NCBI RefSeq assembly: GCF_030272615.1
Contig: NC_081410.1
Span: 574,071,241 to 574,135,240 of the forward strand
Length of the DNA stretch: 64,000 bases
From: Cryptomeria japonica
Taxonomy: Eukaryota; Streptophyta; Pinopsida; Cupressales; Cupressaceae
Direction of reading: 5' to 3'
Part shown: positions 48,629 to 59,477 of the stretch, one piece after another
Numbering within the stretch: the first letter of the stretch is position 1
Layout: the number at the start of each line of letters is the position of its first letter
Position numbers and translations under genes: made by a program
The notes under the pieces: model-generated
What the model saw: the letters and a program-made list of their open reading frames with translations, nothing else
The model's database searches: none
Told to the model about the DNA's origin: nothing

Positions 48629-49319
48629 CTTGAGAAAATAGATTAACAAATTAAACAACCTGAGCCTATAAACCTAAACCAGAGGAAGAATTTAAATATA
48701 GCTCCGACGATTTATCTACCAAATGGCAAAGGCTAATTGAAGATGAAAGAAGTAGAGATCGTATATAAATAGTTGAAGCTCTTGAAATTGTAATAATTAA
48801 TTCTTTAACCGTATTAATTTCTTAAAATTTTTAAAATCTTTCTTATCTCTGCAAATCTTTCCCATAAATGCACTATTGTGCGAAAATGGAAATAGCTATA
48901 AACTAGTACCAAGTTGGCAAGTATCACATTGGAAGTCATGGGGACGTAGTGGATTCCAATTACTAAAAAGATATTTATTAAATGAATGAAATTATCGATC
49001 ATGATTCGTGACATTTGATCCGTGTCTATTAAATCCAATTCCATTCCAGGCACTTTCTAGTGAGCTATGTTCTCTTCAAAAAGTTGGGCTGAAATAAAAC
49101 TTCAACCATTGATCTACGATCATCGAACGGTTTAAAATCATTGATAGATTTTAGGTATGTGCCACCCTTCACGTGTCAAAGAGGTTGCGGTTATTGATAC
49201 ATCATGTAGAGTCCAGACTCAATATATTATGAATTTATGTGATGTGATGTACTGATCTGATGTGATGTGCCTTGTCTATTAATGGCAATGAATTCATGAA
49301 ATCGTCAATAAATTATATA
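48629..49319. other. Non-coding part of the hAT element
   Basis: No coding sense on either strand. A phrase near 49080-49150 (GTTGGGCTGAAAT, CCATTGATCTACGATCATC, AACGG) looks like a distant copy of the tandem-array unit, which would mean the array sequence was once more widely spread in the element. Confidence 0.45.
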
Positions 49320-49694
49320 TTTTTCCATAAATAATAAAATATTCACCAAAACAAATTCAATAATTTTGAAGTAGTGGATAAAAAATCGCCAATACATTTA
49401 AATAAATTTTCTTTCAGAGTAAAAATTTTCACTCATACAATTATATATTTGTTCCTTTTAACAAAAAACATTCGCCTCCCACAATAAATATTTTTCTCAT
49501 AGAACAAGGTATTATTCGCCATAAATTTATGGAATTTTTGTACCCTATAAAAAAATCGCCAATACGAAATAATTTTTTACCCTATTTAAAAAAAAAATTT
49601 CACCATCAATTATGAAAAATCCCCCCCGAAAATAATGGTTGATTCGCCAGGATTTTACACAGTTGCCCGAGGGGTGGTTTCTTAAAATTATCGC
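49320..49694. repeat. Right subterminal region with repeated TTCGCC motifs
   Basis: TCGCC-type words occur near 49387, 49471, 49517, 49556 and 49653, several as AATCGCCAATA or ATTCGCC. They mirror the left end and stand out because CpG is otherwise rare here. The element ends ...AAAATTATCGC before TGGAAACCAG. Confidence 0.65.
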
Positions 49695-49704
49695 TGGAAA
49701 CCAG
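49695..49704. repeat. Target-site duplication of the nested hAT element, right copy
   Basis: TGGAAACCAG, identical to 35722-35731. The Copia LTR sequence resumes directly with GTGGCAAGCATGCAGAGG, matching the 3' LTR from 56916. Confidence 0.88.
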
Positions 49705-50923
49705 GTGGCAAGCATGCAGAGGTCAGTGAAGTATTCATCGACATAGTAGTCAACAAGAAGGTCATCTTTAATGAAAAACCCACAAATCATGGGAGGATGG
49801 AAGAATGTTGCAGCTCAAGGAAGACACGGTGGCAAGATGATTGAACTGACCTTGCAAGAAGACCTCATCTTTGTACCCGTTTGTCAAAGGAAACAACCAA
49901 ACTATTAATGGCGATTGATAGAGAAACATAGAAAAGCATGTCGTAGATATCCCAAAATAGAAAATGCACATTGAAAAGTGAGGAGATGGTGGTGTTGTTT
50001 GGTGTGATGCAAATCACCATTCTTGAAAAGGAAATCAGATCAAATCTAATACGGATCAAATTGGTGAAGGTAAAACCTAACACGACACCATTTGAATGTT
50101 GCTCTTGGTGGGAACCCTCACAGATAAATAGGTGAACTCGAGACTGAAATTAGTTGATGCTAGATACGAGGAGGGAGAGGAAAGAGAGTCTAATAAAGAA
50201 AGACAATCTGTTTCAGAGTTATTTCTCAGAGAGTTAGAATGTGTGCTAGCAGGTTGAACCAATGAGAGGGTCTAACCGGTAGAGATAGAGTAACTGATAA
50301 ACTGTTACAGTCTTAACAATCAAGCATATCGGTAAGGAGTGATTAGTTAGGAAGGAATCCAAGAGTGACTCTGTGAAGTGTGAGGCTGAGAGAGAGAGAG
50401 AGAAGAAAGGATGGAAGTAACTAATGAGTGATCAAAGAGAGTAATCTGATTACCAGAAATGTGAGAACTAGTGAAGAAGAAGAGGTTGTTAATCAACAGA
50501 CATCTATTGATCAAGTGTTGCAAAATTCATTTGCAACTAGGTGCTTTCATTGCATCAAAATTGTATTGCAATATATTACACTGATTTGGTGCTTGGCGCA
50601 GGGATTGGTGCTCCTTGTGTTGGTGCTCCTTGATTTGGTGCCCTAAATCATTATAATTTGTTGCTTTATTGTGAGGCTGGAATGGAGTAGTAGACTCCAA
50701 CAACATATCTCACTAAGGTTTTTCCCATATTGGGTTTTCCTTGTACATCTAGCGTTGTGGGTTATGCATTTGTATGTTTGGCTCTTTGGATACTCACTCT
50801 TATCTTACAGATTTGGTTGTTTAGTGTTTAGGTTGATAACCAGTATTCTAAGCTTTGTTTAAAAAGAAAATATTTCAAGAACCACTGATTCACCCCCCTC
50901 TCAGTGGTACATTGTGTTCAACA
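49695..50923 (+). repeat. 5' LTR of the Copia element, part 2
   Basis: Aligns with 56906-58080 and ends CATTGTGTTCAACA, the same end as the 3' LTR. It holds about 48 bp extra around 50590-50640, made of TTGGTGCTCCTTG-like copies, a local slippage expansion absent from the 3' LTR. A short (GA)n run at 50388-50403 is present in both LTRs. Confidence 0.92.
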
Positions 50924-50925
50924 AT

Positions 50926-50938
50926 TGGTATTAGAGCC
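50926..50938 (+). promoter_or_regulatory. Primer binding site of the Copia element
   Basis: TGGTATTAGAGCC lies two bases after the LTR end and matches the initiator-Met tRNA 3' end complement used by plant Copia elements (TGGTATCAGAGCC), with one C-to-T change. Confidence 0.92.
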
Positions 50939-50997
50939 TAGGTTCCCAGTTGATTAAATCTTTCTCTTGCTTGGGTAGATTCTAATCAAAGAACACA

Positions 50998-53160
50998 ATG
51001 GCAAGAAATGAGTCCACCTCCTCAAAAGCCCCCATGTTTGATGGATCTAACTATGCCTTCTAGAGCAGAAGAATGGAGACCTATATTTCCTCTCTTGGTT
51101 TTGATGTGTGGATGTCTGTCAAGAATGGGTATATTGTCCCTAGTGTTCCTCCCACTAATTCAGATGCTAAGAAGGAGTATGAGTATAATGCAAAGGCTAA
51201 ACATGCTATCTTAAGCGGGTTGTTAGATAATGAGTTTGTCAAGGTCATGGACTATGCATCCGCCAAGGAGACTTGGGATAAATTGCCACCGATATCAAGA
51301 TGAAAGATGAAGAAAATATTGTAGACTACCTTCATAGAGTAGATGAAACTGTGAACACCATCAGAGGACTTGGAGAAGAAATTTCTAATGAGATTATTGT
51401 CAAGAAGGTACTTAGATCTATCACATCTAAGTATGATACTAAGGTTTCTGCCATAGAGGAAGCAAAGGATTTGGAAAACCTTCACAATGGATGAGCTATT
51501 TGTCTCTCTAAATGCCTATGAAATGAGGACAACCAGTGAAGCATCTTCAAGGAAAGAGGTAGCTTTCAACTCCACCAAAAGGGGCAAGGAAGAGGTTGCT
51601 CATAAAGGATCCAGTAAAGACTCAGATGTAGAGGTAGCAAACTTTGTCAAAAAGCTCAAGAGAGGATCTGGTAATTATAAAGGAAAGTTACCACTCAAAT
51701 GCTTTAACTGTGGTAAAGTTGGACACTTTGCTGCAAAATGTCCTTATAATGAAACCGATGGAGATGAGCAAAGAAGTTTTGGCAGATCTATCGGTAAAGA
51801 CAAAGAAAGGAATGTCTACTAGCAAGGAATAAGAGGCTACCAGAAGAAGAACAACCTATATACTATTGAGGATGATGCCATTGATGAAGAAAGTGCATCA
51901 AAAGATGACTACCATGAGAATGAAAGAGAAGTTAATCTCTTTATGGCACTAGATGAACTAGTTGGTGAAGATGAGGAAGAACAAGACATTGAAGCCAAAG
52001 TGGACCTAGAAGGTGAGCTCATAAGTTCTCTTGAGGAGTTAAGTAAGACAAGAAGAGAACTCAAGAAGGTTAAGCTCATTGTAGCAGAAAAACAAGGTCT
52101 CTTGAAGCAATCCCTGGATGAGTCTAATCAAGTTATCTCTTACTTAAAAATCCAATTGGAAGAATCCAAGAGGATATGTGAAGTTACATCCTCTGATCTG
52201 ATGAAGAAGGAAAAGGAGCATCAAGATCTGGAAGCATAAATAGTGAATCTCAGAAAAGAGCTTGAAAAGAGTAAGGATGAACTAAAAGTGAGAGGCAAGT
52301 ATGAGGGTAGCACAAAAGCCTTGGACAAGATGTTGAGCAAACATAAGCAATCTAAAGACACCAGTGGCTTAGGATTTGAAGAAGGATAAAGTTTAAACAA
52401 CAAAGATACATCTGGTAAGGAGATACAGTTCACTTCTTCTAGTGAAGGTGAAGAAAAGAAAACATTCATAGTAAGCAAGGATACCGGTAAGAAGACTTAT
52501 GCAGAAGCTGTTAGAAACCGTCACACAAACCAGTATACACAATCAATGAACTGGAGGCCACACTCAATGTACCAGAATATAGATTTGAGGGGAAATGCAA
52601 GGGTTGATTATGAAGGATTCACTAGAGTTAGCACCATAAAAGGAAGACCCCCAGCGAGACAGACGTTTGCAAGAACAAGGCAACCTAACCGATATTTTCC
52701 AAAATTTCATGGTTATTGTTACTAGTGTAACAAATTTGGACATAGGTTAGCTGATTGTGGATTAATCAATAAGCCCACTATGAGTTATGAGAATAGAAAT
52801 CCATTTAATGCACTTCGAGATATGAATGTTGTCTTTTATTAGTGCAATGGATTTGGTCATAAGAGTTTTGAATGTAGGAAGAGTAAACTGGTGTCCTACA
52901 ATAATCTTAAAGATTCATCTTATAATGTAAATGTGAAATGCTATAACTATCAAGAGTTTGGACATATTGCAAAGCACTATAAAAATGGGAAAATGAAGTA
53001 GAAGAGAACAACTCTTGAACAGGAATCAGTAGTCAAACCAGAGCATAAAATTGCTATTGACAAGAAGAAGGAAACTCAACCGATTTAGGTTGAGAAAGAA
53101 AAGGACAAGGCATAATCAAGTCTAATTGTGCATAATGCCCTACATGCTGAAAAGAGAAAT
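50998..53160 (+). pseudogene. Copia gag, long, with several zinc knuckles
   Basis: Starts ATG at 50998 (MARNESTSSKAPMFDGSNYAF) with a TAG at 51061 where TGG (Trp) is expected. A deletion near 51285 and a shift near 51487 move one part (51300-51486) out of frame. A full CCHC knuckle (CFNCGKVGHFAAKC) is at 51700-51741. Three decayed ones follow at about 52717, 52843 and 52937. Between them is a Glu/Lys-rich coiled-coil stretch (51950-52350). In a living element gag forms the particle and packages RNA. The length and multiple knuckles are typical of Sireviruses. Confidence 0.88.
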
Positions 53161-53520
53161 CAATGGGTTGTAGAAAGTGGTTGTTCCAACCACATGACCA
53201 GTGATAAAAATAAATTTATCAAACTTGAAGACTAGAATGGTGGCTCGGTAAGGTTTGGAGACAACTCATCTATCAAGATAAAGGAAAAGGGTACTCTAAA
53301 TATTGATGGCAAACTGAAAGAACATGATGTGTATTATGTGGAAGGCCTAAAGCATAATTTGTTGAGTGTGAGTCCAATCTATGACATAGGTTATAAATTC
53401 ACCTTTGATTCTACCAAATGCCAGATAAAGAAGGAGAGTATCGGTAAGATTGTAGCCAAAGGTAAGAGGACTGATGGTAATGTATACAATCTGAAAGAAT
53501 GTTTTGAATCCTAATGTATG
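53161..53520 (+). pseudogene. Copia protease, catalytic Asp changed to Glu
   Basis: The active-site strand reads WVVESGCSNHMT, where the family has W..DSG.S.H; the Glu is codon 53173-53175. It continues with VRFGDNSSIKIKEKGTL and YYVEGLKHNLLSV, the usual end of the protease and start of the pre-integrase region. A TAG at about 53233 interrupts it. Aspartic proteases need this Asp, so the enzyme would be dead even without the stops. Confidence 0.88.
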
Positions 53521-54505
53521 TTGGGACAAGTGGATGAAAGATGGTTGTCGCACAAAATATTAGGCCACATAAATTTTGATAATCTAGTGGCAGTAAGAAA
53601 AAAGGGTTGTGTGAGAAATATACCACCCATCATCAAATCAGTAAGAACCTTTTGTGATGAATGTATGAAAAGAAAGTAGACTAAGGTGAGCTTCAAGAAA
53701 AAAGAACACAACACTTCAAGACCACTTGAGCTGGTGCATACAGATCTATGTGGTCCGACTAGGACAAGAGCTCTTGTCGGTGAAAGATATTTTATGCTTT
53801 TCATTGATGAATTTTCAAGAATGACATGGGTCACTTTCCTACAAGATAAATCACAAGCATTTGATAGATTCTCTTTCAGAAGATGGTAGAGAAGGAAAGT
53901 GGGTGCAAACTAAAATGCCTAAGATCAGTCTGGGGTGGAGATTTTACATCAAATGAGTTTGAAGATTACTATGAAAGACATGGAATTAGAAGGCAATACT
54001 CAGCCCCTAGGACACCACAACAAAATGGTGTGGTATAAAGGAAGAATAAGATACTCAAGGAGATGGCCAAAACCATGTTAAATGAGGCAAGTTTGTCAAA
54101 CATGCATTGGAAGGAAGCAGTTCATACTGTTGTATATACCTTGAACCAGGTTCAACTAAGAACAAACAACAAAATGACACCTTATGAGTTGTGGTATGAC
54201 CAGAAACTATTAGTCAAGTACTTCAAGGTATTTGGAAGAAAGTGTTTTATCAAGAGGGATATGGATGGTCTAGGTAGTTTTGATTCCAGGAGTGATGAAG
54301 GGATCTTCCTTGGTTACTCAACTAATAGTAAGGCCTATAAATTATACAACAAAAGACTAAGAAGAGTCATTGAGAGTGGGCATGTAAGAGTTGATGAGGA
54401 TATACACAAAGGAAGACAAGCACAAGTGAACTGGTATGATGATTTTGGTGAAGAAGCTCAGTTAGACAATGAACCAGAAGAAGCATACAAAAGGGTTCCT
54501 AACTA
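53521..54505 (+). pseudogene. Copia integrase
   Basis: A GAG-pre-integrase segment (RWLSHKILGHINFDNL, then FCDECMKRK) is followed by the core: HTDLCGP (first Asp), FIDEFSRMTWV (second Asp), then after a frameshift near 53880 YSAPRTPQQNGVV with a TAA at 54036-54038 exactly where the catalytic Glu should be. The C-terminal part (TPYELWYDQK, FGRKCFIKRD, FLGYSTNSKAYKLYN) is well preserved. It normally inserts the cDNA into the genome, giving the 5-bp target duplication seen here. Confidence 0.92.
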
Positions 54506-54539
54506 GTATGTGCAGATAAACCACCTAGAAAAGTAGATT

Positions 54540-55560
54540 TTACGTAATAAGAGTGATGGTGTGCAGACTAGGAGAAGACTTGCTTGGAATGATGAACAAG
54601 TCAATTTCTACCTCATGACTGAAGTAGAACCTAAAACAATCAATGAGGCCAGCAAAAGTCAGAAATGGATGGGTACCATGGAAGAAGAGCTACAATAGAT
54701 TGAGAAGAACAAGACTTGGGAATTAGTCCCTAGACCGAAAGAAAAGAAGATCATTGGCACCAAATGGTTCTATCAGAATAAGATGAATGAAGAAGGTAAA
54801 ATTGTTAAGCATAAAGCTAGACTTGTGTGCAAGGGCTACTCTCAAGTAGAGAGCATTGATTTTGAAGAAACATTTGCACCGGTAGCTAGATTAGAAGAAA
54901 TTAGGATGTTTCTAGCTTTTTTAGCCTACAAGGGTTATAAGGTATATCAAATGGATGTAAAATCTACCTTCCTCAATGGAAATTTGGAGGAAGAAGTGTA
55001 CATAGAGAAACCAGAAGGGTTTCTGTTACATGACGATGAAACCTTTGTGCGCTAATTGAATAAAGTCCTATATGGTCTAAAGAAAGCTCCTAGAGCATGG
55101 TATTCAAGGCTAGATCAATATCTGAAGGAGAAAGGATTCAAAAAGAGGAGTGCTGACAACAATCTATACATCAAGGAAGATGGAAACCACATGATCATTG
55201 TGGTTGTGTATGTAGATGACATCATTTTTGGAGGCAACAAGGACACTCTTTGCAAAGATTTTGTTGATCAGACGCAGTTAGAATTTGAGATGTCAATGCT
55301 TGGAGAATTGACATACTTTCTTGGTTTGTAGATATCATAGCTAGATAAGGGAATATTTATCTCACAAACCAAGTATGTAAAGGACATGTTAAAGAAGTTT
55401 CAAATGGAGGATTGCAAACTGGTGAGTACCCCCATGGTGACTAGAAACAAATTAAGCAAGAATGATGAATCACTGGTGGTGGATGAGACATTGTATAGAT
55501 CCATGATAGGAAGTTTGTTGTATATCTCTGCTTCTAGACTGGATATAGTGTAGGAAGTGT
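54540..55560 (+). pseudogene. Copia reverse transcriptase
   Basis: Motifs in order: MGTMEEELQ (followed by a TAG), [61 protein letters not shown] (Asp retained), VLYGLKKAPRAWY, and the YVDD box at 55209-55220 (YVDDIIF). It ends with LGELTYFLGL, a TAG, and then KGIFISQTKY. Only a few stops interrupt a constant frame. Confidence 0.93.
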
Positions 55561-56165
55561 GTATGGTGGCTACATTTCAAGTGGCACCTAAGCAGTCACA
55601 TATGAATGCAACAAGTAGAATTTTTAGGTACCTGCAAGGGACACTCAATTATGGATTATGGTACCCTAAAAAAGGGGAATTCATCTTGGATGCATATACT
55701 GATACCCATTGGGAAGGTTGCATTGATGATCGAAAGAGCACAAGTGGTGGTGCATTCTTCCTAGGTGATCAGTTGGTCTCATGACATAGCAAGAAGCATG
55801 ATTCAATCTCCCTATCAGCTACTGAAGAATAATACATTATTGTTGCTACATGCTGCTCTCAGGTGCTTTGGATGAAGAAAACCCTCAAGGACATACAGAT
55901 GGACATCTCTAATCCTATTCCCATCCGATGTGATAATTCAAATGCCATCAACATATTAGAAAAATTGATGATGCATTTGAAAGGACAAAGAATATAGCCA
56001 TCAAGTATCATTTTCTCAGAGAGAAGGTTGAAGGACAAGAAGTAAAGATGGAATATGTCCCTACATGAGAACAAGTGGCATACATCTTCACCAAACCATT
56101 GTCAGTAAGAACTTTTGAGTACTTAAGACAAAAGTTGGGAGTGGTGTCACTTTCCTCATGCACTT
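55561..56165 (+). pseudogene. Copia RNase H
   Basis: Follows the reverse transcriptase in the same frame: RIFRYLQGTLNYGLWY, YTDTHWEGCIDDRKSTSGGAFFLG (the family has D.DWAG..D.R.S.SG, so one Asp has changed), SLSATEE, and a decayed end past IRCDNSNAINI with a frameshift. It removes RNA from the hybrid and ends the polyprotein. No env-like ORF is seen between it and the polypurine tracts. Confidence 0.88.
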
Positions 56166-56300
56166 AAGTTTGTAAGGATTTATATGGTTCAAGGGGAGTT
56201 CATAGCAGTATCTATATCTCTTGAACCACATGCTGATCATAGGGAAAGTTTAGGGTTGTGTGTCACAGTACCAACTGTAATCACTAAGAGAAGTTTTGAC

Positions 56301-56430
56301 AAAGAGGGAGATAAGTATGAATCAAAGGGGGTGAATGAAGTACCCTAACCCTTTGTCATTGTGTCAAAGGGGGAGAAATCTATTGGTGTGAAGTCTTGTA
56401 ATGATTTGAAATCAATGCCAAAGGGGGAGA
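56301..56430 (+). promoter_or_regulatory. Repeated polypurine tracts before the 3' LTR
   Basis: AAAGAGGGAGA at 56301, AAAGGGGG at 56324, AAAGGGGGAGA at 56366 and again at 56420-56430, the last one base before the LTR start. The last is the expected plus-strand primer. Several copies in this position are a known trait of Sireviruses. Confidence 0.8.
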
Positions 56431-56431
56431 T

Positions 56432-58080
56432 TGTTGGTATTGTTGGATTAGGTTGTCATTGATGTCAACTGGTATGACACAGTCACCAATGAGTAAGTAG
56501 TGGTGACCAGTATGGGTTAAGTAAGACATGACAATTCCAATCAATATGTGTGTAATCAGACATGAAGGTATGTTACCAGTACATATGAAATGCATCATTG
56601 ACCTGTAAAGCAGGACCACCGATAAGGCAAAGCAAGTAAGCAAAACAAGAACTGAAGGATGTGAACCGGTATACACAGAGAAGTTTAATGCTACCGATAA
56701 ATGAGTTTAGTAGATAAAACAAGATGTTTGATGGAAGGCTAAGTTGATCCACTAACAGAGAAGAGGTCAATAGGTATAAAGGTCCACCGATGAAGCTAGG
56801 TTATACCAATAAGGTTAGTTGAACATGTAGTCAATCTTGGCTGGTGAAGGATGCCAAACTGACATAACAAACCAAGCATAGGTGGATATCGACAAGGATG
56901 ACAGGTGGAAACTAGGTTGTGAGAACATAGAGGTCGGTGAAGTGGTCATCGACGTAGTAGTCAACAAGCAGGTCGACTTTAATGAAGAACCCAAAAATCA
57001 TGGGAGGATGGCAGAATGTTGCAGCTCGAGGAAGACAAGGTGGCAAGATGATTGAATTGATCTTGTAAGAAGATTTGATGTTTGTACCCATTTGTCAAAG
57101 GAAACAACCAAGCCATTAATGGTGATTGACAGAGAAACATAGAAAAGAATGTTGTAGACATCCCAAAATAGAAAACACACATTGAAAAGAGAGGAGATGG
57201 TGGTGTTGTTTGGTGTGATGCAGATCACCATTCTTGAAAAGTAAATCAGATCAAATCTAATACAAGTTGAATTGGTGGAGATAAAATGTAACACGACACC
57301 ATTTGAATGCTGCTCTTGGCGGGAACTGTCACAGATAAATAGGTGAACTTGAGACTGAAATTAGTTGATACTAGATACAAGGAGGGAGAGGAAAGAGAGT
57401 CTGATCAAGAAAAAAATCTGCCTAAGAGTTATTTCTTAGAGAGTTAGAATGTGTCCTAGTAGGATGAACTGGTGAGAGGGTCTAACCAGTAGAGATAGAG
57501 TAACTGGTAAACTGTTACAGTCTTAATAGTCAAGCATACCAGTAAGGAGCGATTAGTTAGGAAGGCATCCAAGAGTGACTCTATGAAGTGTGAGGTTGAG
57601 AGAGAGAGAGAAGAAAGGCTGGAAGTAACCAGTGAGTGATCAAAGAGAGTAATCTGATAACCAACAATGTGAGAGCAAGTGAAGAAGAGGAGGTTGTTAA
57701 CTGACAAACATTTGTTGATCAAGTGTTGCAAAATTCATTTGCAACTAGGTGCTTTCATTGCATCAAAATTGTATTGCATTATATTACACCGAGTTGGTGC
57801 CCTCAATCATTGTAATCTGTTGCTGCATTGTGAGGTTGGATTGGAGCAGTAGACTCTAGCAACATTTTTTACTGAGGTTTTTCCCATATTGGGTTTTCCT
57901 TGTACATCTAGCATTGTGGGTTATGCATTTGTGTGTTTGGCTCTTTTGATACTCACTCTTAGCTTACCAGTTTGATTATTTAGTGTTTAGGTTGATAACT
58001 GGTATTCCAAGATTGGTTTAATTTTTTTTTTTCAAGAACCACTGATTCACCCCCCTTTTAGTGGTACATTGTGTTCAACA
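56432..58080 (+). repeat. 3' LTR of the Copia element (1649 bp)
   Basis: Starts TGTTGGTATTG after the last polypurine tract and ends GTGTTCAACA, followed by CTTAA. Being uninterrupted, it gives the empty site of the nested insertion at 56906-56915. It contains many ACCGGT-like words and their decay products. Its end (ACTGATTCACCCCCCTTTTAGTGG) matches the 5' LTR and resembles the solo LTR. Confidence 0.94.
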
Positions 58081-58085
58081 CTTAA
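58081..58085. repeat. Target-site duplication CTTAA, right copy (Copia)
   Basis: Directly follows the 3' LTR end and matches 35251-35255. Confidence 0.9.
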
Positions 58086-59477
58086 GTGAGTCACCGCCAC
58101 ATGGGTAGACACTAGGTTCCATTGAATTTCCCTCACTAAGATCCAATTTTTTTTAGAAGCCTTACCTTTTACTTGTTGACTAAGAAAATATGATACATGC
58201 ATTCTGAAGAAACCCCTCATGTACCCTTCAACTTGAGAGAAAAATTATTGAGATCTTTGGGTCTTTAGAAATTCAAAGCTTGGTATGCCTAAGAAGTGAG
58301 TGTCGTGCAAGGGGGAGCCAATACTACCAAGCTTCTATTTGTCCAATTGAATATGGTATTCTAGGCAAGGGGAGGCAACAAATATTGTCTGACCATACTT
58401 TTAGGTGTAACTGAATGTCCTCTTATTCTTGTTCAAAATTCAAATAGCCATTCTATATTCTGTGTTTGATGACATAAAAAATTCAAAATAAATATCACAT
58501 CAAAAACAAAAATTCACAAGGTCACAAACATTCAAACAAGGGTTTTGAAATCAAACTTGTCTCAAGCATCAAAGTTATCATCCAAAGATTTGAAAAGGTT
58601 CACAACATGGCTTATCAAACATTTGGATTGCTTGATTTCAACGTCCATGTCATTTTTGGTTAGGTCTTGCAATTTCCAATATTAGGTCTTAAAACATATT
58701 CTTTACCTTTCCTAGAGGTCTATTGCATTATCATTATCCCTTTTGCATCTAGGTCCCAAAGCCATTTCCTAGGTCTTGATCATTCATTTCCTTGAAATAT
58801 CTTAATTATCTCAAAATTAGGTTTGTTATTAGGTTGCATTTTCCATATTTTAAATCATTAGTCCTCATACATTCTCATTATCATTACATAGCTCTAAAGT
58901 TCTAGTCTTGTCTTAGCTTGGTTTACCATATCATATCCTTGTATTATCATTGGCTCATACCATCAACTTCCACTTGCATTTATTCTCCAAAATTAGATTT
59001 GTAAAACTTGGAAAATCAAATATTTAGTTTGTACCCAAAGTCATTATTAGGGAGTCTTGAACTTGATCAACCCTTGTCCTTTTTGTCAATAATATTATCT
59101 TGTCAAACCTTATCTTAGTATCGAAGCAATAGGTGAGACTTTGTCAATTTTTCCTTTAGACCTTTAAAAGTCTTGATTCCATTTCAATTCCCTAGGGTAT
59201 CTCTTTAGACTTGCACTCCTAATTTTTTTCATAATCTTTAAAAACAACAAAAGGATAGGTTGCATTTTCATCCTTTGAGATTGCATCTTGTCATTCCTTA
59301 GTCTAATTTGTCAAAAACAATAAAAACATAGATGGCATTATCATCCTCTAAGATTGCACTTAGTTTCATTGTCATCCCAAAAGCATAAAAGCCCAAAAAA
59401 AATTAGTTGCATTTTCACTTTTAGGGTTTGCATTTATCATCCTTAAAATTCAAAATCCCAAAACATAGCATAGTGAC
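58086..59477 (+). other. Probable Gypsy leader, right part
   Basis: T-rich with many CATTATCATT, AGGTCTT and TTGCATTTTCATC words and no long frame. It lies directly before the Gypsy gag start and is taken as its untranslated leader, split from 34073-35255 by the Copia insertion. No primer binding site was recognised. Confidence 0.45.

Larger units (their letters stand above)
35732..49694 (+). mobile_element. Giant (about 14 kb) hAT DNA transposon with accessory genes, nested in the Copia 5' LTR
   Basis: The outer limits are fixed by the target-site duplication and by the empty site in the 3' LTR. Inside are an hAT transposase (36337-39055, plus), a G-patch/coiled-coil protein relic (40315-44403, minus), a ~220-codon ORF (46735-47397, plus), a ~170-codon ORF (48116-48628, minus), a five-unit tandem array (44905-46130) and TTCGCC-type motifs in both ends. 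Terminal inverted repeats are short and degenerate (GATTACTTTAG near the left end against GATAATTTTAAG on the opposite strand at the right end). No internal TSDs were noticed, so I read it as one element. The alternative is a smaller hAT carrying captured or inserted sequence. Confidence 0.8.
35256..58080 (+). mobile_element. Copia LTR retrotransposon, full length but decayed, split by a nested 14-kb insertion
   Basis: The parts in order are: 5' LTR part 1 (35256-35731), nested hAT element, 5' LTR part 2 (49695-50923), primer binding site (50926), gag, protease, integrase, reverse transcriptase and RNase H (50998-56165), polypurine tracts (56301-56430) and 3' LTR (56432-58080). The domain order (integrase before reverse transcriptase) defines Copia. 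The long gag with several zinc knuckles, the repeated polypurine tracts and the ACCGGT-rich LTRs point to the Sirevirus branch; this is a family-level inference. The two LTRs differ at roughly one base in ten by eye, so insertion is old. About twenty in-frame stops and several frameshifts make it non-autonomous. Confidence 0.93.

Noticed and set aside
48267-48641. 124-codon plus-strand ORF
   Set aside because: Antisense to the 48116-48628 minus-strand ORF. I prefer the minus strand because it has one clean in-frame TGA and an ATG preceded by an acceptor-like AG, but the plus reading is not fully excluded.
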